From NCBI GenBank assembly GCA_013398615.1, contig VZSR01003049.1, forward strand, positions 64,848 through 128,847: 64,000 bases of DNA. The letters are read 5' to 3'. Position 1 is the first letter of the stretch. The number at the start of each line of letters is the position of its first letter. The notes below the pieces were generated by a model. That model worked only from the letters and a program-made list of their open reading frames with translations. It searched no databases and was not told the origin of the DNA. Origin of the DNA: Brachypodius melanocephalos (taxonomy: Eukaryota; Chordata; Aves; Passeriformes; Pycnonotidae). Both the position numbers and the translations under genes were made by a program. Below are positions 1-13,099 of this stretch, piece after piece.

Positions 1-3000
1 CATTAAAAAATAAATAATTCTGATTTTTTTTTAAAATCTACCCTATTTTCTAAGGATTAATAATGAAATATTTCATTAAACAAAAAAACACTGATTTTGT
101 GAGAAATAGTCAAGGCTGGATAAGAGCAGTTTATATCAATCATATGTTTAATGAGTGGTAATTTAACTAGGTTTGATACAGAATCTGAGTCTGCTTTTCT
201 TTTAATCCAGTGGGGAAATACTGTTTGTTTACACAGTTAAATTTTTTTTTTTCACCAAGGAATTGCTATAAGTTTCAGATCTCCTATTTTTTTTTTTTAA
301 TTCTTATTTTGCAGTGGAAATGTTTTATACATTTAGTTTTTACTTTTTATTGGCTGAATAGTCAACAATACTTTTTTAGAATTTATGTTTTTAATTTACA
401 AAATTAAGGGAGATCTACCACTTTGTCAGTCAGACAATTTAAGTAAACCATGTAGCCAACCAATAATTCACAACAGCAACCAAAACAAAATAAAAACTCA
501 CACAAAAAAAAAAAACAAACAAACCACCGAACATTTAAAATGGCAAATCATCCTAGTTCCCTTCTACTTTTTTAGTAAAGAGTTTGAAGGACACTAGGAA
601 TCAGCAATTTCAGGTTTTTTAAAGGACAGCGAGAATTAATGGAATAGTTTAAGTGTTCAGCATGATTTGGGATTATGAGACCAAAAGGTGATAAAAGGAC
701 CTTTCTATTGCAAAAGGACAAAGCTGAACCAGGAAGATGGTACATTTATATCAGCATTAAGAATGCATCCCATTAGTTCTAAAGTTTGTGAAATCACTTT
801 CCTTTGAATCTCTCAGGGATAATTCACCTAAATTAGCATTAGCTTTAGGAGGGAGCTGTGATCTGAATGCTCCTCTCTTAGTTTACTCAGAGAGAAAAAC
901 CTAGGTTTAATTTATTTAGTGACCTTTGTAGATTTCAAACTTGAATGATTTTCTTTCTTTACAGTCCTTGGTTGACTCAAGTCAGGAACTACCACTTTTA
1001 AATGGTGATTGCCTTATTCACAGAAATAGACATAGAGCCTAGGGGCTCTTTTATGCTTTTCTGACAGATACTTCAGCAAACATAGTGCTTTATTCGTGTA
1101 AAATATTCCTTGAATTCTTGAAATAAGTAATTCTCTGTTTTCTAAAACATTTGATGTGATGGGTGTTCAGGGTAGCCTAATGAGGCAGACCTATTAAAAA
1201 TGCAATGATAGCTGTCAAATTCTTTTAAAATTACTCCGAAACCAAAGATAATGATGACAATTCCAGTTCTGAATACCTGTATTCAATTAATTTAATGCTG
1301 TTTTAAAGTAAAATGCAGAGTAGTCTGTGGATTAGAATACTGTTGTCCTCATGCTGCAGACCAAAGATCCAGTCACTAAGCCTGAAGATGATCTTTGTCT
1401 CAGGCTTACTTATCTCAACAAATTAACCTAGAGTTCTTTTTAAGTGAACAATTTGCAGATGAGAAGAATGAAAGCAACACGTCTAGTCTTCCTGAGAGAC
1501 TCCCTCTTTAACTTCTGATGATAATGAGTAGATGACAGCAACATTCCCAAGCAGACAGGTTAAAACAAGGTAGAAGAAAGATCTAACCCACAGTGTTTCA
1601 CATTGCCTTCCTAGTGAAGACTTAGAAAACAAATTATTTACATGATTACTTTTTACATGAAGCGAGCTTCTATCATTCTTGGCTTAGTGTTTGTTGGGCT
1701 TTATCTTGTTTCTCAAGTCCAAATTTTGGCACTAGGTTTTGATCTGGCCTTGTTGAAAGCTTCACCAAGATCTGTGTACTATTCTAAAAGATAAACCTTT
1801 CAGGGCTCAGGACGATGATACATGAATCCCCTTTTTGACTGGATTTGAACAATCAGGAAAAAAATCCAACTAATTGAACTTTAATAAGAAATCTGAGTTG
1901 CATAAAGAGGTGTTCTAAACTTGCAGACTATTGCCAAGAGCATATTGTGAGCTTACTTGGCTCCTGCATGTATTTATTAAGAAAATACTTATATAGGTAT
2001 ATATATATATGTATATGTATGTATATATGCATGTAATAATCCGCTGAAACAGGAGAAAGAACAAAATAGACTGCTAAAAGTATTTATTGTAAATGTCTAC
2101 AACAAGGTGCAACACCTGTGGTGAAACTTTGAAACAATTAAAGCTTCATTTTTTCTTATTTATCATTTCAAAGTGGATGTATGTTCTGGTACTTTGATCA
2201 ATAAAATAAAAGCAATATAATGACAAAGAAAATGCACAGATTATAGCATTACTAAGGAAAAGGAATAAAACAATCTCAATTCACTGCTAAACAGGAAAAA
2301 TTATGCTTTATTCACTTACAGAATACAGACTGATTCTCAACTCAAGAATCTTGCATTTTGTTTCAATGATAAATTCTCTAAATAAAATTTTATTGAAGAG
2401 ATCGAATCAAATAGCAAGTGACAGAAAGTGAGACTACTCACTGGAGCCTTTGTTCAGCAATCAGTTAAAGCTCATAATTATCAAATGGTAGGCAATTTAT
2501 GTTCTATTATCTGAGTTTGACAAAACTATAATTGTTTAACAGAACTAGTTTTCTTTGATTTTTCCTCCTTTGTTTTTTGAAATCAAGTCATTTTTAGGAT
2601 GGCAAGATTTTTTTGCAGGTAAGATTCCTATAGCTCCTTGATTACAAAAGCTCTGTGATTTCTAGATCGCATGCTTTCTCTTTTACATCTGAACTCAGTC
2701 TGTGAAAGGATTGTTTTGCCTTTCCCCACACCCCACCACTATGACTGGTTTTATCTGCAGTATCTGTAAATACACCTACTTGCTTGGGTATGAGAATGTC
2801 CTTGTTTAAGCAATATATGATACATATGATACATGCAATTGCAACCTTCCAACAGTCCTCTGAAAAGCATGCCTTTTTGAAAATATGGTAGTGCCATATA
2901 TATTAATTACTTAAGATTTTTTCAATATTTCTATATTAGGGAAAGGATTTAGTAAAGGAAAAATACATCTGTGTCATATGAATTTCAACAATATATCACA

Positions 3001-4334
3001 ATTGCTAGGTTTTAGCCAAGTTTTCATTAAAAGATGCAGAGTGAACTTGATCAGATGTAGTTATTTTGATTTTCATAAAAGAGTGTTCTCAAAAGAACAT
3101 CCAGGTTCCTCTATGTCTGTCTAACTTTCTGCAGCAGATAACAGGAAATGTGCAAAGATGATACAGAGATGGTAAATGTGGTCCACAAAAAAAAAATATT
3201 TTTTGTTGCTTCAGTGCCCCGACAAAATGTATTCTGTAGACTGCTGTATGTGAAACTTCACAGTTTTCTTCACCTTCACAATGTTGGTGTGAATGTTTTT
3301 TCAGGTCTGATCCATGTCAGTTGGCACCTCCTGACCCATTATTTCTTCAAGGGTCACTTTGAGTTTCTGGTTCAGAGAAAAGTAAAAAATGCGAAATGAA
3401 AATCTATCAAAATCATTGAGTTTCATTTGGTTGCATGGCAAAACTGTGAAGCTTGCGTGATGTTTTTCTGCAGCCACAGATCATCTCACTTTGTTTCAAA
3501 ACTGGAAGTAACTACATGCTAAGTATCAATGAGATTCAGTAAACCCCTGAGTATATAAACCCAAATTACATATTATACTGCAAACTGATCTAAGGCTGTT
3601 TCCAAATGTTTGCATTTCTGTATGTTTGCAGTGACACTTTAAAGGCCACAAACACGTCCTTCAAAAAATAACGCTGTAAGAACAACACAGATTCAGAAAA
3701 TATGTAATAAACATTCAGCAAGGAGATTTTTATAATGAAATGTCTGCAAAGAAAAAGCATCTAATGAATATGGTGTCGGTTGTATACACAATACCAGGAG
3801 AAAGAGAAGATGCTAGAATGCCACTGATCTTAGAGCAGTAACAGTTACATTCTGTTCTTTCCAAAACATGGAAAAAAGTGTTTCAGGTTCCTAAGTAATT
3901 TTCTGCTGAACTCTAAAGCTCAGTATGGTTTAGATAGACACTGGGATACAGGAAACACAGGAAAGTGGCCATCTTACTCTATACCTCATCAATGATCCCT
4001 TTTCTTGGTCTGATAAATGTTAAGTTTTAATAAATATATTACAATCCATGGTTTACTAACAAGAAAGTTCTCTATAAAATACATATCCATAAATAATAAT
4101 ACAATATATATAATTGTACTAATAACCTGGAACAGTTCAGATCCATTAAAGTCTGATTTTAGGTAGTTGTTAGGATAATATAATTCTAGATTTTCAGATA
4201 GAAAATGAATCTTTTTTTCCCTAGCATTCTTCCCTCTCATGATTATGTTGTGCTCATCTTTTCTGCAGTTTTACCTAGCTTCAGTTGATAAGTATTTAGC
4301 TTAAAGAAGTTGCAATTCTTATATCATGGATAAT
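1..4334. other. AT-rich non-coding DNA, no gene seen
   Basis: No exon, RNA gene or recognisable transposon is visible in this stretch. It is rich in A and T homopolymers (for example near 241-300 and 505-520) and has a short alternating TA/TATG tract at about 1996-2030. The longest frame (3148-3399, plus, 83 codons) has no family resemblance I can see and starts in an A-run, so I treat it as chance. A C/A-rich low-complexity patch at about 480-530 resembles other such patches in the window. Confidence 0.7.
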
Positions 4335-5375
4335 TTTGAATCCAAGTTAGAAAATTATGGTCTGGATGAGCAGACAGCTGAACAGATAATGCATAGTAAA
4401 CAGATAAATTATAATTTCAAGGACGTGTCGGAGGATAATGCTTAATAAGTCTTTCTACCTAGTGATCATCGAAAACTGGAGGGGTCTGTCTTTATCAAGG
4501 ACGTGGAAAAGTAAAATGGGTACTCATAATTTCCAGATGACACCAAATTGGTAGGCAAGGGGTAAAGAGAACGAGGCAAACCAGTTAATACTCTCTATGG
4601 CAAGGCTGCCATGTAGGGGAACCTTGAGAGGCTGAAAGAATGGGCTGCCAGAAGTAAGCTGATGAAATTCACACAGACTGATACTAAATCCTGCAGCTGG
4701 GTAGGCAGAAATTCCCTTGCAGCATCACAAGCTGGGGCCTGAGTGGCTGGGCAGCAGCTCTGTTGAGAAGAACCTGGCATCAAAGGCCAGAAGGGTCCTG
4801 GGCTGTCACAGGAACCCAGACAGGAGGTTAAGAGGAGTGATTACCCACTTTTCTCATAGAACCTTAGGCTGCATCTAAAGTCCTGTGCCCAGTTTTTGGG
4901 CACCCCACCAAATAATGATATCAATAGACTGGGTGAATGCAGTAGAAGGTTTTCAGGAGAGGCCGAGACAGATGGGATTGTTTAGCCTGGAAAAGAGAAA
5001 GCTTTGAGGGGTCCCTACAGAAACCTGATGCCACGTATGGAGGGGCCATCCAAAAGACAGAACCAAGCTCTTTCACAGTGGTGGCAAGAGGATGTCAGAA
5101 ATTTGCATAAATTGAAACAAGGTCCAGCTGGATAGAAGGAAAAACGTTGTCCTCAAGAGAACGAGCAAGCAGCTGACCGTACTGCTCAGAGAGGTTTCTC
5201 AGTCTCCATCCTTGGGGGATGTTTGACAGCTAACTGGATCGGGTACTGACCAATCTTGTGTTATCTCAGACTTGGTCCTACTTTACGGTAGAGGTTGGAA
5301 TTCAAGATGTCCTGAATTCTCTTCCAAACTTAGCCACCTTTCAACTGGATTATTCTATAATTTCATCCTTGGCAA
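4335..5375 (+). mobile_element. CR1 non-LTR retrotransposon, 5'-truncated, 3' half of ORF2 plus 3' UTR
   Basis: This is a decayed CR1 (chicken repeat 1) LINE fragment in sense orientation. Intact CR1 ORF2 encodes an endonuclease and reverse transcriptase that copy the element by target-primed reverse transcription. At 4530-4556 one frame reads F-P-D-D-T-K-L-V-G, matching the F-A-D-D-T-K-L-G motif that carries the catalytic aspartates. Upstream, about 4360-4390 resembles the G-L-D-E-(Q/W)-T region. Downstream come the expected landmarks in order: 'ggctgaaagaatgggctgcc', a 'ctgtgcccagtttttgggca' segment and 'tttagcctggaaaagagaaa'. Frames are broken by stops and indels, including an apparent deletion between about 4395 and 4520, so it cannot move. 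The 3' octamer tail is degraded, and the end is set where similarity to the CR1 layout fades. Family identification is by recalled consensus. Confidence 0.88.
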
Positions 5376-8300
5376 GGATTTTTAAATGAAATATTATTCA
5401 TGCTGAATTCAACTGGATGTCTTCCTTTGGTTTCAGTGGGGCTAAATGCTGGAATGATTTTATTTTATTCCAATATGAAGCATTTCTGTGAAAGCAAAAC
5501 ACAGCTCTACCCCCTCCCCTTCCATTCATTTCCATAGAAATACTTGATCTGACAAAAGTAGACCCTGTGGAACAATGTAGCAAAAATGAAAAAAAATTGC
5601 ACATAGAAAAGGCAAATTTTATTAGGATTAGTCACATAACTCAACAGGAGTTGCAAAGGTCTCTACAGTATCTTGTTTTTTGGTAACAATAAAGTGACTT
5701 CACTGTATGACAACACACAAAGCATACTTTCAAGGTTATGAAGTAAAATTACTTCTGTGGGGTTAGGAACAAACTGATAATAAATGTCATGTGCCTACTG
5801 ATTACAGTCAGTTTTTATTGGCTTCATTTGCTATTTGATTTTTCCTCAATGAAAATAGATTCCTCACAATGGCATGTCTAAATATGTATGTTTTATAGTT
5901 TATCTGATAAAACCTGAAGATTTGTTATGATTTAGTAATCTGACCTCCTGCAGATCATACACATGTTTATAATAACAGATGATAATATGTAACACAAAAT
6001 TGAATTAGAAGATGGATGTTATTCCTTTTTTGAATACAGATTTGCCAGATGTACACCCATGTCTTCACATACATAGTACCTGACATTTCTGTGATGATAA
6101 ATTTTATGCAGTTATAGCCTCTTTTTGAAATTCTTGCTCTAATGGGCAACATCTTCAAAATACTTTGCTCAGCAAGCAGGTAATCCAGGATTTAAGATTT
6201 CTAGGATAAGCAGGGGTAAAGTTCAACCAGGCATCTTCTATAAGTGACTACTGGACATTAAACAGCCCATAATCAACTGGTGAAGAACACAGTAGGTTTG
6301 AATGTAAACCACAGTACTACATATAGGGTGATAAGAATTAGTTTTATTCCCATTGCACAAAAGTTCATGACAGATATGGTATATAACATACTCAAAGCCA
6401 TGTATGTGTAAATAGCATTTTTAAAAAGAAGGTGAAGAAGAACTTCCTCGTCAAGCAGGATGAACTTGTCACAACAGCTGTCTCCAGATTCCTGACTTTT
6501 GTGATTTTCCTGAGACCATGTTTTCATAGGCATGGCTTCTGGCATTCTGTGGTTTTTGCTTTGGTTGTTGGAATGAGCTGGTATCCAGTTGTACACTGCA
6601 GGCTTTACATGGAGCTTTCAGGTAACAACCCTTAGAACTGAAATGAAGGTGAGCAGAGAACAGCTTAAATGGCAAGGCAGCATAGACCTCATGGCTCTGG
6701 TCAGTGGATTCAAGAGACAAGTTCAATATAGTAGATTGTTCTGGATAACAGGGAAAACTATGAAATATATAGAATGTAGGCACATATCACATATTAAAAT
6801 CCAAACATGTTTGCTATTAAAAGATTTTTTAAATAATTATCCAGACATTTTTACACTGGTTATATAAATATGGGAAGGAAGAACAAAATTTGTAGAGTCA
6901 ATAGATTAAAGAAATATGTGCACAGCTGAAATTGAAATCTATATTGAAATATTTCTAATGCTTTAGTCATGTTTATCTTCACATTGTTGCTTTTGGTCTA
7001 AATTTCAGATACAGGCATTCACTTCAGCATACAATTTATTTTCTGTTTTGCTTCTCTATATTGATGAATTCTCAAGATGTGTGTGTTTCTTTAAAATCAG
7101 TGGGTTTAAAGATACATGATCACCTTAGAGTTTTTTTCAAAATTAACATATTTTCTTTCAGAATAAAATATATTCAAGATTGTGTTTTAAGAAGCTTCTG
7201 AAATCCATATTGTTTTTACCAAAAAAAAAAAAAATCTATATAACTACATTTAGTAAACCAGTAATGTTCCTGTACTTCTGGTCACTTAAGGAATTCTATT
7301 TCCTTGAAGTTGCATTTACTCAACTATTCAAAAATAAAATCATTGATTATGCTTTCAAAATTTTGTTTCACTCTTACAAATAGACTACATCATGAATTTC
7401 AAACATTAGCATATGTTAGCATTAAAAGTCGTCCTATATTAAACAGATTAAATTATTTGAAAAGCAGCTGTCTCTAATCATTCTTAAAACTAGGATGGTG
7501 GGCCTGTCACAGGATGCTCAATGTTTGAAAGTATACCAGTGTATCAGGGTACCTCTGGTATCTGAAATTCAGGAGCTGGATATGATTTTATTATACTTTT
7601 ATGTTTAATAAAAAAAATAACCAGGAAAATATATTGCATGCAGCATAGTACTACATTTGAGTCCAATCGCTCACTAAAAGAAATCTCAAGACTAGCTGCA
7701 GCTTTGTTCTGAGCACTAACTTGTGAAAGAAATCATTTTGGTCACCAAAAGTTTTAATTATATCAAAGAATCAGCTTTATTTATTCTCTATTTGTGGCCT
7801 GATATACTAAACCTTCATTTAATAAAAATAAACCAATTATATTCTTAGTAATTTGGGGTTTTTTTAAATTAAAAATACATTTTGTCAATTAGTTAAAATC
7901 ATATTATTGTGTAATCTATTTACTCTTGATTTTTTTTTTTAAACTCAGGTTCAGTTAACCTTTGTAACTTGTTCAATGAGGAAAAACCAGTGATCTGTAT
8001 CACCATAAACAATTAATGGTTGAGCAGCCTATTGTAAATGAAAATGCTGTCATAGCCTAGCAATTAGTGCATGGATCATCTTCAAAAACTTACACACTTT
8101 TCTGTCTGCAGCATTCAACTTTGCTCTGTGACTAAAATTGTATTCAAAGTGAATGGCAATATTCAATTACTGTGGTAGCATATTATGGGAATTTGTCACA
8201 ATTGTGATTAATAGCCCTTATGGAAAACAATTAATTCGGTGTCCTGTTGCTAGGTCAAGTATAAAAGCTAATTTCCTGGAGGAAAGAAAGATGTTTATCA

Positions 8301-9310
8301 GCATATCTTCTTTGATGTTTTAATCTGAAACATCAAGTGCTTTTTTTGCTGTAAAAAGTTTTCTTACGTATATTAAAAAAAAATATGAGATAAGAAAGAG
8401 GTAGTAACAAAATTTTCTTTGAAAATATGTGTGAGGAGTACAGGAAAGACAAGTACAAAAAAAGTAAAGTTTCTCAAATTTTATCACAGGAAAATTTTTG
8501 TACATGCATAGAAATTGACAACACTAGTCAAAACTGGTTGAACTACACAATTTTAGTGAAATAGAACAGAATAGTGAAATAGAAATTGAACACACAAAGA
8601 ATGACATTCCCCCTTCCTCTAAAATACAAGCCAAAATAAAGCTCTTTCCTGTGCCAGCAAGCACTAGAAGGAACAATATTTTTTTCTTTCTGGGTCCAAG
8701 AAAAAGGAAGAAAGAAGAGAGTTCATTCTCTACCACCATTGTACACTTTAACATATTTCTTGATATATATTTAGTATATACTAGTATATACTAGTATACA
8801 CTAATATATTAGTATATATTTAGTATGTTTCTTTAGCATATTTCTTTGCTCTGATTTCCATTCCTTCTTGAAGAGATGGTTGAGGGTTTTTTTTAACTGT
8901 ATTTTTACCCCTTGATCAAGCCACTGATCTGTTACAATTTTCATGAATGGGCATGGAGTATCTCTAAATTACAAAACTCAGGGTGTTTTTTGAGACTTCA
9001 ATTAGGGTAATACATTACTCGTTTTGTTTTCTTCAATGTTATTGAATAATTTATTCCAAAAATACAGGATGACATATTTACATGATGAATATATTAATGA
9101 ATATTTATGCCACATAATTCCAGATGCCTAAATTATATGCCTGAGTTAGGAGAAAAGTTTCCAAACAAGCCCATATTAATAATTTGAACAAAGCAGGAAC
9201 TTAACATAAGCATTCTTAATAATGTCTCTCTCCCTCTCTGTCCTTCTCCCTCACTGTTGTATACCTAAGTACTCCTCAATAAATTAGCTTACTTCACAAA
9301 TTATATCATT
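5376..9310. other. AT-rich non-coding DNA between repeats
   Basis: No gene is recognised. Two overlapping minus-strand frames of about 105 codons at 6273-6783 are in different frames, overlap a plus frame, and show no motif, so they look like chance. A palindromic A/T tract lies at 8763-8826. A 12-bp perfect palindrome TCACAATTGTGA sits at 8196-8207 within a region (8150-8310) dense in homeodomain-like TAAT sites, which could be conserved regulatory DNA but is unproven. Confidence 0.65.
8763..8826. repeat. AT-rich palindromic tandem repeat (TAGTATATAC-like)
   Basis: The unit 'tagtatatac' recurs with small changes for about 64 bp, followed by inverted versions such as 'ctaatatattag'. Each unit is itself close to self-complementary, so a single strand could fold into small hairpins. 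This is simple-sequence DNA with no coding potential. Confidence 0.75.
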
Positions 9311-9633
9311 GAAGTTTGTCGGAACCCAGGGCATCTCTCTGGCTGCCCTGGGAGCTCANNNNNNNNNNNNNNNNNNNNNNNNNNNNNNNNNNNNNNNNNN
9401 NNNNNNNNNNNNNNNNNNNNNNNNNNNNNNNNNNNNNNNNNNNNNNNNNNNNNNNNNNCAGTCCTTGCTGAGGACAGAGTGAACTGTGAGATAAGAGAAA
9501 AGAATAAATAACATGATAAACCTTGAGAAAACAGAAGCTTGAAGCCTCTGTCTCTTTCTTGTGTCTGCCCCGAAGTATCCAGGAGGGCAAAAGACTCTAA
9601 ACCACCTGAATGTCGGAAAATCTGACAGAAGTT
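9311..9633 (+). mobile_element. Solo endogenous-retrovirus LTR with 6-bp target duplication (interrupted by gap)
   Basis: The element runs from TGTCGGAACCC (from 9317) to AATCTGACA (ending 9627), so it has TG...CA ends. It is flanked by the perfect direct repeat GAAGTT at 9311-9316 and 9628-9633. An AATAAA polyadenylation signal lies at 9503-9508, which sets the plus orientation. A 6-bp duplication is typical of class II (ERVK/beta-like) retroviruses, and no internal gag, pol or env sequence follows, so this is a solo LTR left by LTR-LTR recombination. The ends and the 'ggctgccctggg' palindrome near the 5' end resemble a songbird LTR I recall, but I cannot name the subfamily. About 100 placeholder bases (9359-9458) hide part of U3, so the true length is unknown. 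Confidence 0.8.
9359..9458. other. Assembly gap, 100 N
   Basis: Exactly 100 N bases, the usual placeholder for a gap of unknown size. It falls inside the U3 part of the solo LTR, just after 'ctgggagctca'. Confidence 0.99.
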
Positions 9634-9712
9634 ATCAGTCTTGATCATTCGCATCCTCTTTACCTTTTTCCTTAACTGCATTTAATTACATGTATTACAT
9701 TTATCATAAGCC

Positions 9713-10024
9713 AACTTCCAGTACCTAAATTGGACCCCATGAAGGGCTTGCAGTGATACCACAAGGAGTAATGGCTTTGAACTGAAAGGGGGAAGGTTTG
9801 GATTAGCTATGAGGAGGAGTTTCCTTACTATGAGGGTGGTGAGACTGTGGAACACGTTGCCCAGGGAAGCTGTGGATGCCTGGTTCCTGGAAGTATTGAA
9901 GGCCAGGGTGGATGGGACTCTGAGCAAAATGGTCTAGTGGAAGGTGTCCCTGCCTATGGCAGTGGGGTAGGAACTAGAGGATCTTTAAAGTAATTTAAAG
10001 CTCAGACGATTCTGTGACTCGATG
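9713..10024 (+). mobile_element. CR1 3'-end fragment
   Basis: The order of landmarks is that of a CR1 3' end. It starts at 'cagtacctaaattgga', then a 'gtaatggctttgaactgaaa' segment, a 'gagggtggtgagactgtgga' segment, 'ttgcccagggaagctgtgga', 'tctagtggaaggtgtccctg' and finally a 'gattctgtgactcgatg' tail. The tail is one good octamer plus a decayed one. It lies about 80 bp beyond the solo LTR and is clearly a separate insertion. Frames are not open. Confidence 0.93.
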
Positions 10025-12944
10025 GATTTCACAGCCAAAGTGGAATCTTCATTATCTGAAGGGTAAAACATAATGAAATATATTTTGAAATACATGACTG
10101 ACAATAACTTCAAGCTAGTGGAAGGAAAGAAAAAAGAGAAAATAATTATCAAATGGTTAAAGGTTAAAAGAGTACTTTAAAAAAAGAGTACCCCTACTTC
10201 AAATTACAAGAAGCTAAATGGCAGGGAAAATGAGTCTCAATACCTGGATGACATCCCACAGTTATGATATAACAATTGTGTTGTGACCTGAGTTGTTTGT
10301 TTGGAATGTTTAGACTTAAGGATCTCCTTTCTCCTCAGGATTTTTGAAAGTACAGAATATATATTTAGATTATTTTCTCTTATATCCAAATGATGTTATA
10401 ACATGTCTTTGCATTCCTTAATTTATTGTGACATCTCTTTTTCTAAAATTGTATCACCAAACTTGACCTGACTATACAGTTGTGAATTTCAGGGACTTGG
10501 ATGTCAGACAAAAAGTAATCAAAATGGAACTGGAAAAACAAAGTGATTTTTTTCCCCATGACATTTGACATAATTAAACCAAAAAATGGCCAAAATTTAT
10601 TAGTGCCTAGAAATGAGATCTCTAAGTAAAGAGATGCAGCACTTTGACAGCCAAACTTTCATGATTGAATTTGACATATTCATGTTTAACAAGTGCAATA
10701 AATCATTCATTCTTCTGATATCATCTGATTTTATTTTACAAACACTTACACACTGGGAAATTTTTGCTTATTCTTACAAAGCAGATAGAATCCAACTGTG
10801 TAGGGTTTGGATGTCTATGGTGTCAGAATGTTGTTCTAGAATTAATTTTAAAATTATTTTCGTATTTAAATAGATTTTTCTGTCACTATTTTACAGAATA
10901 GTCACATTGTTATGTTACTATTATATTACCAATGGAGACAATAGAAAATGTTACTTTGCAAATTTGCCTGCCCATCTTGAGGGTAATGTACCTCGTTTAC
11001 ATATCCCCTATATCATATATTAAATATTTATAATAAAAATAATAAAATAATAACAATTAATATATATTCAAAATGATAAAATGCAATTATTAGTTAGGTA
11101 TAATAAAATTTAACTTTTCCTATTGCTGGAAAGAACTCTTATAGAAAAATTACCTCTTTTCAAAAATGTCCAGCTATGATTCAAGTTTAGATTTTATGTG
11201 GATTCTGCTTTGCTCTTTGTGTATTTAGTTAAATGAATTTTCTGTTTTCTGTATAACATCATTACTTCTTGCAAGTTTTGCAGAAAGGGGGTAATTTCCT
11301 TAGCAGAATTTTCTCTCAAATCCAGAAATTACATCTTTCAGTCTCCTAAGAAAAAAAAAAAAAAAAAAAAAATCACGTTTGGGATTTTTTTTTTGTAAAT
11401 GCTATAACAAAATGTGTTGCTGCGAATTTGCATTTCTCTCAAAATCAGGAATTTAAAACAGAAAAGTACTTAAAATTTGAATATAATGCTCATATCATCT
11501 TCTTTCTGCTAATATGTATTTATTCCAAAAGGAATAAAAAAAATCTCAATTTTTTTCTATGTGCATTGTAGAAGAATTCCAAACAATACATTTTATTCCT
11601 TTAAAATATAGGTACTGCAGTAAAAGTTTTTATCCTAAGTGTCCCTGTGTTTTCAGAATAGAAGTGATGAATAATGCATTATTCTTCATGTGGCAATGTT
11701 AGTAGGCTTCAGAAAATATGTAACCATTTTATTACTATTCATTTATGCATACAGTTAATCATAAACTACAAAGGATTGTTAGTTTCGAACCCTTAAGAAA
11801 AATTTATGAGGTCAATTTTTAAAGAATTATTCCTCTGGGCTGTAATTAGTATTTTGTAGCATATGCAACCTGATGTTATCGTAGGAGGCAATTTGAACAT
11901 CTGTGTGTACTATTTAAAAGGTTTAATCCCAAAGAACCTTCTTGCTTTGTGATGTTAGGATGCACATTAGACAAAAAATGGATAGAGCAGAAGGACTCAT
12001 TGCTATTGCATTGGAGTACTGAGAAATATACAACAGCTTTGATTTTGCTTTGCTTCTTAACACACTAGAGCATATAGGACCACAGGAAAATGCTTTACAT
12101 TGAAGCCTCATCTACTTCAGAAGTCAATTTAGCTGTTTGATAGATTTTTTTCACAGCCAGAGAAGGTTATAATACAGATTTCTTATATAGGTAAATATAC
12201 CTATGCAAAAATACACGTACACACCTAACATTCAGGATTAAATATATTGTATATTGAAGGTGTAGACCACTGGAAATAGATTTATATTCATCTAATAAAT
12301 TCTTAGGAATTAAAGAAGATCAAAAATAAGGCTGGTATATTTCAGAAATTATTTATTTGAATAGACCAGGCAAAAATGTTAATAATTTTTCATTTACTGA
12401 TAAATATTAATTTTAAGAGTATAAAAAACCCCACAATCTATTCTGACAGAGTTATTAGGGAAGTCCAGCAGTATGAACATTGTTCTGAACTAGAGTCAGT
12501 CTTTGATAATATCTCACCTGTTGAAGTACAGATCCTCACAATACATAGTATTGGTGAAAAATGAGTCCGTCTTCAAGGCATCTCTTCTGTCACTCCACAG
12601 CAGGAAATTTTATATAGCAAAACAGGAGTCAAATATTTGATCCTTGGTGATAGTATCCTGGGATTCAATAATTATTACCCTGCAGAAAAGCACTGTAATC
12701 ACAGTTCCTAGTCCTGCAATATCCTGGGTTCTCACACTTTTCACAAACTTAATTTTTATTTAAATTACTTCTTTAGTTATATAATTATTTATATTAAGTA
12801 ATCAGTTATTTGATTTGTTTAATTTGTATCACTAAGAGTTGTTGGTTTTTTTTCCCCCACCATGAAAACGTTAAGAGTTGCAGTATATAAATGGTAAAAT
12901 ACTCACCAGATTTCATTTATAAGTATTTCAGTAGAATTCATCTC
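10025..12944. other. AT-rich non-coding DNA
   Basis: No gene or recognisable transposon. A 22-base A run lies at 11351-11372, just after 'cagtctcctaag'. It could be the remnant of an A-tail, but no transcript-like sequence is identifiable before it. The longest frame is 86 codons (10613-10873, plus) and looks random. Confidence 0.65.
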
Positions 12945-13099
12945 CAGAAGTCCTGGAATCCTTAGCCAGCAGCATGTCCATCCCAGAGCTGGCTGGCATT
13001 GGCTGTGCTCGACATAGGGGTAGCTGTTAGCTTCTGTTAGCTTCTACTCCACCTCTTTTGGCCCCCACTACCAAAACCAGGCCATAAAAACCCAATACA
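12945..13099 (-). mobile_element. ERV LTR fragment (first ~155 bp of U3)
   Basis: Read on the minus strand this begins TGTATTGGGTTTTTATGGCC at 13099 and continues through a 'tggtagtgggggcc' segment and 'gccaatgccagccagctc' to a 'catgctgctggctaagg' segment. This is the same order as the beginning of the LTR at 50353 and the far end of the LTR at 19183-20280. Only the U3 start remains. It contains a small direct duplication (GTTAGCTTCT twice near 13026-13050). No target duplication is visible because the other end is missing. Confidence 0.75.

Noticed and set aside
3148..3399. 83-codon plus-strand frame
   Set aside because: Passes through an A-run, has no recognisable domain or splice context, and the composition matches its AT-rich flanks.
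6273..6783. Two overlapping minus-strand frames of 107 and 104 codons as a gene
   Set aside because: They are in different frames and overlap plus-strand frames, with no motif, splice signal or family resemblance. This is within chance for 64 kb read in six frames.
11351..11372. A22 run as the tail of a processed pseudogene
   Set aside because: No upstream sequence resembling a transcript, no target duplication, and similar A/T runs are common in the window.
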